Positions 59,923 through 64,000 of a stretch of DNA of 64,000 nucleotides are shown here, piece by piece. This DNA comes from an uncultured Salinicoccus sp. (GTDB taxonomy: Bacteria > Bacillota > Bacilli > Staphylococcales > Salinicoccaceae). The notes beneath the pieces were generated by a model, which saw only the letters and a list, made by a program, of their open reading frames with translations, was not told the origin of the DNA and made no database searches. Position 1 is the stretch's first letter, and each line of letters begins with the position of its first letter. The stretch is taken from assembly GCA_947494965.1 (NCBI GenBank), contig CANLWV010000009.1, positions 28,799-92,798 of the forward strand. Reading direction: 5' to 3'. The position numbers and the translations under genes were made by a program.

Positions 59923-59952
59923 ACCATCTGATGCCAATCGGGTGGTTTTTTT
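59923..59952 (+). terminator. Rho-independent terminator
   Basis: A short ACCATC / GGTGGT stem with one G-T pair and a 12-nt loop followed by a T-run. Confidence 0.6.
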
Positions 59953-59973
59953 ATTATATTGGATTTTGAATGC

Positions 59974-60001
59974 TTGAAATTGAAGCATTGACGTGTATAA
60001 T
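59974..60001 (+). promoter_or_regulatory. Sigma-A promoter of the sst operon
   Basis: TTGAAA (59974-59979), 16-bp spacer, TATAAT (59996-60001). The Fur box lies just after it. Confidence 0.65.
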
Positions 60002-60019
60002 TGAACATGTGGTTATCGC

Positions 60020-60034
60020 TGATAATCATTATCA
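60020..60034. promoter_or_regulatory. Fur box
   Basis: TGATAATCATTATCA is a perfect 7-1-7 Fur operator. It lies about 12 bp after the predicted transcription start, so iron-loaded Fur would block the sst operon. Confidence 0.88.
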
Positions 60035-60050
60035 ATTAAGGTGGATTAAA

Positions 60051-61019
60051 ATGATATATAAACTGTTCAGGCTAGACATCATGATCATATTATTGATAGT
60101 ACTTTCGATTGTCTCGATGTTTGTCGGGGTGGTTGAACTTTCTCCGGGAGATTTGTTTAATTTGACGGAGAACCAGAAGAATATCATTATGGAAAGCCGC
60201 TTGCCGAGAACAGTTGCGATTATCATTTCCGGTGCATCACTCAGTGTTTCCGGCCTGATTATGCAGCAATTGACACGCAATAAGTTCGTCTCTCCAACGA
60301 CGGCTGGTACTATGGACTGGGCACGTCTCGGTATATTATTGGCCCTGATGTTCTTTCCGACTGCCAGTCTGCTCGTCAAACTGATTTTCGCGTCGGCACT
60401 CAGTCTTTTGGGGACGATGCTTTTTATGCAGATTATTCAACGGGTCCAATTTAAAGATGTAGTATTCGTTCCATTAATTGGTCTGATGTTGGGTAACGTT
60501 GTTGCCAGTGTAGCGACATTCCTGAGCCTGAGGACGAATTCGATTCAGTCATTATCTAGTTGGCTGCAAGGTGATTTTTCCATAATCATTTCTGGACGAT
60601 ACGAAGTATTATACATAAGCATTCCTTTTCTCATCATTGCATTGTATTATGCGAATCAATTTACAATTGCGGGGATGGGTCGCGACTTTTCAAAAAACCT
60701 GGGGCTCAATTATCAACGCGTGATGAATATTGGGTTGCTTATTACCGCTGTAATCACAGCATTAGTGGTGGTCACAGTGGGCATGTTACCATTTCTTGGC
60801 CTGATTATCCCGAACATCATTTCACTATTTCGGGGTGATCACCTGAAGAACACAATTTTTCTGACTGCTGTGCTTGGTGCCGTTTTTGTCATGATCTGTG
60901 ACATTCTTGGACGCATCATCATCTTCCCGTATGAAATTTCCATCGGCTTGATGATTGGTGTCATAGGAAGCTTCATCTTCCTGATTATGGTCTTCAGGAG
61001 GGTGAGATCCAATGCATGA
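60051..61019 (+). CDS. sstA: Siderophore ABC importer permease SstA
   Basis: A 322-residue FecCD-type permease with about eight to nine helices. ESRLPRTVAIIISGASLSVSGLIMQ (given as RLPRTVAIIISGA and SLSVSGLIMQ) is the family start, and GMLPFLGLIIPNIISLFRGDHLK contains the ATPase-contact loop. It pairs with SstB to import catechol-type siderophores. I choose ATG 60051 after AAGGTGG. sstB overlaps its end by 8 bp. Confidence 0.85.
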   Translation: MIYKLFRLDIMIILLIVLSIVSMFVGVVELSPGDLFNLTENQKNIIMESRLPRTVAIIISGASLSVSGLIMQQLTRNKFVSPTTAGTMDWARLGILLALMFFPTASLLVKLIFASALSLLGTMLFMQIIQRVQFKDVVFVPLIGLMLGNVVASVATFLSLRTNSIQSLSSWLQGDFSIIISGRYEVLYISIPFLIIALYYANQFTIAGMGRDFSKNLGLNYQRVMNIGLLITAVITALVVVTVGMLPFLGLIIPNIISLFRGDHLKNTIFLTAVLGAVFVMICDILGRIIIFPYEISIGLMIGVIGSFIFLIMVFRRVRSNA

Positions 61020-61971
61020 TAAGAAGAACAACAGGCGACTCATCATTTTTGCAGCTGCAGCACTCATCATTGCAGGGCTCTACACCTTCTATCAGTTGAA
61101 CTTCGATATACTCTATTATCAGTTGCCGTCACGTCTAAATCGTGTGGCTACTATGATCATTGTGGGTATAGCGATTGCCCTGTCAACAGTGATCTTTCAG
61201 ACCATAACCAAAAACCGTATCCTGACTCCATCAATAATGGGGCTCGATTCCGTCTATCTATTTATACAGACGGTAATAGTATTTGTTGCAGGTGCACGCT
61301 CTCCTCTGATTACGAACGACAACGTGAATTATCTGGTCAGCATGATCGGGTTGGTAATCTTTACTGTATTCGTCTTCAAGTACCTGTTCAAGATGACAGG
61401 GAACCATGTATTCCTGCTGCTGCTGATCGGCATCATTCTGGGTACATTCTTCAGCAGCCTGTCGACATTCATGCAGATGCTCATCAATCCGGATGACTTC
61501 CTCGTACTGCAGAGCTCAATGTTTGCCTCATTCAATGCAATCAATGAACAGCTGCTCTGGATTACCGCTGCCATCGTGCTGGTTATGCTTCTTATAGTAC
61601 TGAAGGACTTCCATTCACTTGATGTCATCACACTAGGCCGGGATCATGCAATAAACCTGGGTGTGAACTATGATAGGAAGGTGTCCCAGCTGCTTCTCAT
61701 CATTGCGGTGTTGGTCTCGGTGTCTACCGCACTGGTTGGTCCTATAATGTTCCTCGGTTTGCTTGTCGTAAACTTGGCCCACGAGGTGTTCAAGACATAT
61801 AAACACCGTTACCTGCTTATCGGTAGTTCACTCATTGCAGTGATTACACTGCTGGTCGGACAGATTTTGACACAGTATGTATTCAACCAGGCAGTCGAGA
61901 TCAGCGTAATCATAAATCTTGTAGGTGGCGTATACTTCATCATATTAATGCTTAAGGAGAGTCGAAGATGA
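61012..61971 (+). CDS. sstB: Siderophore ABC importer permease SstB
   Basis: A 319-residue FecCD-type permease, partner of SstA. SRLNRVATMIIVGIAIALST and GPIMFLGLLVVNLAHEVFKTYKHR (cited in part as GPIMFLGLLVVNLAHEVFKT) are the family blocks. About nine hydrophobic helices are present. Start ATG within sstA; overlaps sstC by 4 bp (ATGA). Confidence 0.85.
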   Translation: MHDKKNNRRLIIFAAAALIIAGLYTFYQLNFDILYYQLPSRLNRVATMIIVGIAIALSTVIFQTITKNRILTPSIMGLDSVYLFIQTVIVFVAGARSPLITNDNVNYLVSMIGLVIFTVFVFKYLFKMTGNHVFLLLLIGIILGTFFSSLSTFMQMLINPDDFLVLQSSMFASFNAINEQLLWITAAIVLVMLLIVLKDFHSLDVITLGRDHAINLGVNYDRKVSQLLLIIAVLVSVSTALVGPIMFLGLLVVNLAHEVFKTYKHRYLLIGSSLIAVITLLVGQILTQYVFNQAVEISVIINLVGGVYFIILMLKESRR

Positions 61972-62777
61972 TCGATCTTAAAGGTATTTCCAAATTCTAT
62001 GGCCAGAAAAAAGTAGTCAACGACGTATCCGTTTCAATTGCCAAGGGTAAGGTGACTTCTTTCATTGGCCCAAACGGTGCAGGTAAGAGTACAGTCTTGT
62101 CCATGGTCACACGTCTTTTGAACCATGACAGTGGAGAAGTTCTCCTGGAAGGTAAAAACATACTCAATGCTCCGAGCGATGCCCTAGCCAAGAAGATTGC
62201 GATCCTAAAGCAGTCCAATAATATGGACTTGAAGATTACTGTCAGAGAATTGATCTCTTTCGGTCGTTTCCCTTATTCCAAAGGCCGTCTCACACAAAAA
62301 GATAATGAAATCATAGATGAAGCCATCAGCTACATGGAATTGGAAGATTTTGAAGAACGCTATATCGATGAGCTGTCCGGCGGACAGAGGCAACGCGTCT
62401 ATATCGCCATGACGATTGCCCAAGATACGGAATATATTTTCCTGGATGAACCGCTTAATAATCTTGATATGAAGCATTCAGTGCAGATAATGCAGATTTT
62501 AAGGCGATTGGTGCGTGAGCGCAACAAGACGATAATCATAGTGATACATGATATAAACTTTGCCTCATGCTATTCAGATAACATTGTTGCGATGAAAGAT
62601 GGCAAAATCGCAGTCAGTGGCAAAAAAGATGATGTCATCAAAAAGGAAATACTGGAAGACATCTATGAGATGGATATCAATATAGAATGCATATACGGAC
62701 AGCAGATATGCGTCTATTTCGATGAGCATGAGAATGCAACTGTAGATGATTTCATCGAGGACCAGGCACGCGCCTAA
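61968..62777 (+). CDS. sstC: Siderophore ABC importer ATPase SstC
   Basis: A 269-residue ATP-binding subunit. Walker A GPNGAGKST (about 34-42), Q-loop LKQSNNMDL, signature LSGGQRQR (about 136-143), Walker B YIFLDEPLNNLD (about 155-166) and switch His (VIHDINFAS). It energises the SstAB permease. ATGA overlap with sstB. Confidence 0.92.
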   Translation: MIDLKGISKFYGQKKVVNDVSVSIAKGKVTSFIGPNGAGKSTVLSMVTRLLNHDSGEVLLEGKNILNAPSDALAKKIAILKQSNNMDLKITVRELISFGRFPYSKGRLTQKDNEIIDEAISYMELEDFEERYIDELSGGQRQRVYIAMTIAQDTEYIFLDEPLNNLDMKHSVQIMQILRRLVRERNKTIIIVIHDINFASCYSDNIVAMKDGKIAVSGKKDDVIKKEILEDIYEMDINIECIYGQQICVYFDEHENATVDDFIEDQARA

Positions 62778-62871
62778 TGAAAGCATAGACATTAAGGGAG
62801 GTGATGGGTACTTATCGGATATATGGATGTTTTTAGTGGGGGCTAAAGACACATAGGAAAGAGGAATAGAA

Positions 62872-63909
62872 ATGAAGAAATTTTATTTATTGTTGGCAAT
62901 CATGATGATCATGGTCCTTGCCGCTTGCGGCAATACTGAAGGTACATCGGAAAAAGAAGCAGCCGAAGGTTCAAGTTCTGATAAGGAGACAGTTGAGGTC
63001 AGGAATAATTATATGATTTCTGACGAGTCTTCCGATGACGAAGAAGCGAGTGAGGAAGTTTCCGAAACGGTTGAAGTGACGAAAAACCCGGAAAGTGTAG
63101 CTGTATTTGATTATGGTGCACTCTCTACAATAGATGAACTTGGAGAAGCGGAAAGTGTAGCAGGTTTGCCTAAAGGTGAAGGAACAAGTACCATACCCGA
63201 CCAACTTGATAAGTTTTCTGATGATAAATATGAAAATCTGGGTACTTTGAAAGATCCAAACTTTGAAAAGATCGCAGAACTTCAACCTGAAGTAATTCTT
63301 ATTTCAGGCCGTCAGGCGACCTCTCAGATGGTAAGCGAATTTGAAAAAGCGGCACCAGATGCTAAAATCCTCTATGTTTCTCCATCCAGCGAGAACTACT
63401 TCGATGACATCCGCCACTACACAGAAATGCTCGGCAAGATCTATGATAAATCTTCTGAGGCAGAAGCACTCATAGAAGACTTTGATGCAAAAATTGAAGA
63501 AGTCAAAGAAAAAGCTGAAAATGCGGATGAATCAATGATGTTCGTCATGGCTAATGAAGGAGAACTTTCAGTATTCGGTCCCGGAGGACGCTATGGTTTC
63601 CTATATGACAATCTTGGCATCAAAACATCCGATGATGAGATTGCCGATAAAGGACACGGCCAAGCAATAAGCTATGAATATATCAATGATAAGAACCCGG
63701 ACATCATTTTGGCGTTGGATAGAGGAAGTGCCATAGGTGGAGAATCTTCATCTGGCGACGTATTGGATAATTCAGTCATGCAGAACGTGGATGCGATTGA
63801 AAATGACAAGGTCGTAGAGCTTGATGCGAAACTTTGGTATCTTGCTTCAGGTGGCGTAATGACGACCATTGGTCAGCTAGAAGAAGTAGAACAAGCTTTG
63901 GAACAATAA
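62872..63909 (+). CDS. sstD: Siderophore-binding lipoprotein SstD
   Basis: A 345-residue surface lipoprotein with signal peptide and lipobox LAAC (Cys19), an acidic Ser/Glu-rich linker (about 22-65), then a class III periplasmic-binding-protein domain (about 68-345): NPESVAVFDYGALSTIDELG, EKIAELQPEVILISGRQ. It captures the ferric catechol siderophore for SstABC. GAGGAATAG precedes the ATG. The 94-bp gap from sstC holds a possible short reading frame (MGTYRIYGCF) after GGGAGGTG, of doubtful meaning. Confidence 0.88.
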   Translation: MKKFYLLLAIMMIMVLAACGNTEGTSEKEAAEGSSSDKETVEVRNNYMISDESSDDEEASEEVSETVEVTKNPESVAVFDYGALSTIDELGEAESVAGLPKGEGTSTIPDQLDKFSDDKYENLGTLKDPNFEKIAELQPEVILISGRQATSQMVSEFEKAAPDAKILYVSPSSENYFDDIRHYTEMLGKIYDKSSEAEALIEDFDAKIEEVKEKAENADESMMFVMANEGELSVFGPGGRYGFLYDNLGIKTSDDEIADKGHGQAISYEYINDKNPDIILALDRGSAIGGESSSGDVLDNSVMQNVDAIENDKVVELDAKLWYLASGGVMTTIGQLEEVEQALEQ

Positions 63910-63974
63910 AAAAAGACCCTAAGTAGACTGACCTAGCAGTATGAGACACATATAAAACACCTTCATTAGGCTAC

Positions 63975-64000
63975 CTTCCTCCAAAATGAATTGGAGGAAG
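63975..64000. repeat. Inverted repeat at the right edge
   Basis: CTTCCTCCAA and TTGGAGGAAG are perfect 10-bp arms around AATGAA, ending exactly at the last base. It may be a terminator for the sst operon or part of the next element; the window stops too soon to decide. Confidence 0.45.

Noticed and set aside
62801..62833. Ten-codon reading frame between sstC and sstD
   Set aside because: The ribosome-binding site is only 2 nt from the ATG and the peptide has no known parallel.

Overview
The window looks like chromosomal DNA from a member of the Staphylococcaceae outside core Staphylococcus, perhaps Salinicoccus- or Jeotgalicoccus-like (inference). The evidence is a set of close staphylococcal orthologues in staphylococcal arrangements: narGHJI-nreABC-narT with the molybdenum-cofactor genes, CcpE, a Sle1-type LysM/CHAP autolysin, an MpfA-type CNNM protein and SstABCD. 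There is also a CydDC pair and an NhaC-type antiporter, and GC content appears higher than in typical Staphylococcus. I see no rRNA, tRNA, CRISPR array, prophage or complete insertion sequence.

Layout. 1-14.6 kb is housekeeping and stress: an epimerase-like protein, the LysM/CHAP autolysin with a WalR-type box, a Bax-inhibitor-like membrane protein, YebC, two SDR proteins with altered catalytic residues, a Ytr-like ABC transporter, a DUF402 protein, CcpE with a candidate operator, small stress-type genes (two behind sigma-B-like promoters), a LOG-family protein and a RIC/ScdA-like di-iron protein that lacks the usual Cys pair. 14.8-31.4 kb is a nitrate-respiration block: narGHJI, nreABC, a hemerythrin-like protein, narT-moeB-moaB, divergent moaC, then moeA-mobB-moaE-moaD-mobA-moaA. 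narG and narT each have an NreC-like palindrome at nearly the same distance from a -10 element, so enzyme, sensor, transporter and part of the cofactor pathway look co-regulated by oxygen and nitrate.

31.4-42.6 kb holds cydDC, degV, a SarZ/OhrR-like regulator, mpfA behind an unusual structured leader, a PLD-helicase-DUF3427 protein, small membrane/stress genes and an MFS exporter. 42.7-49.3 kb holds pabA and a fused pabBC, two small genes (one a probable N-terminal-only PxpB), a divergent PxpC, RecQ and an EamA transporter. 49.5-53.2 kb is the class Ib ribonucleotide reductase operon nrdIEF behind two NrdR boxes 31 bp apart. 53.3-58.6 kb is an NhaC antiporter and the FMN-riboswitch-controlled ribD-ribE-ribBA-ribH operon. 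58.7-63.9 kb is a YtkA-like lipoprotein, a third atypical SDR and the Fur-box-controlled siderophore importer sstABCD.

The most unusual candidate is the mpfA leader at 36199-36345. A perfect 12-bp inverted repeat encloses about 83 nt, and a second hairpin lies exactly between the Shine-Dalgarno sequence and the TTG start. Other points worth a second look are the loss of the catalytic lysine in all three SDRs, the cysteine-free RIC protein, the reduced PxpB/PxpC pair and the sigma-B-like promoters. All functional calls come from reading the sequence and from recalled family knowledge; no database search was run.
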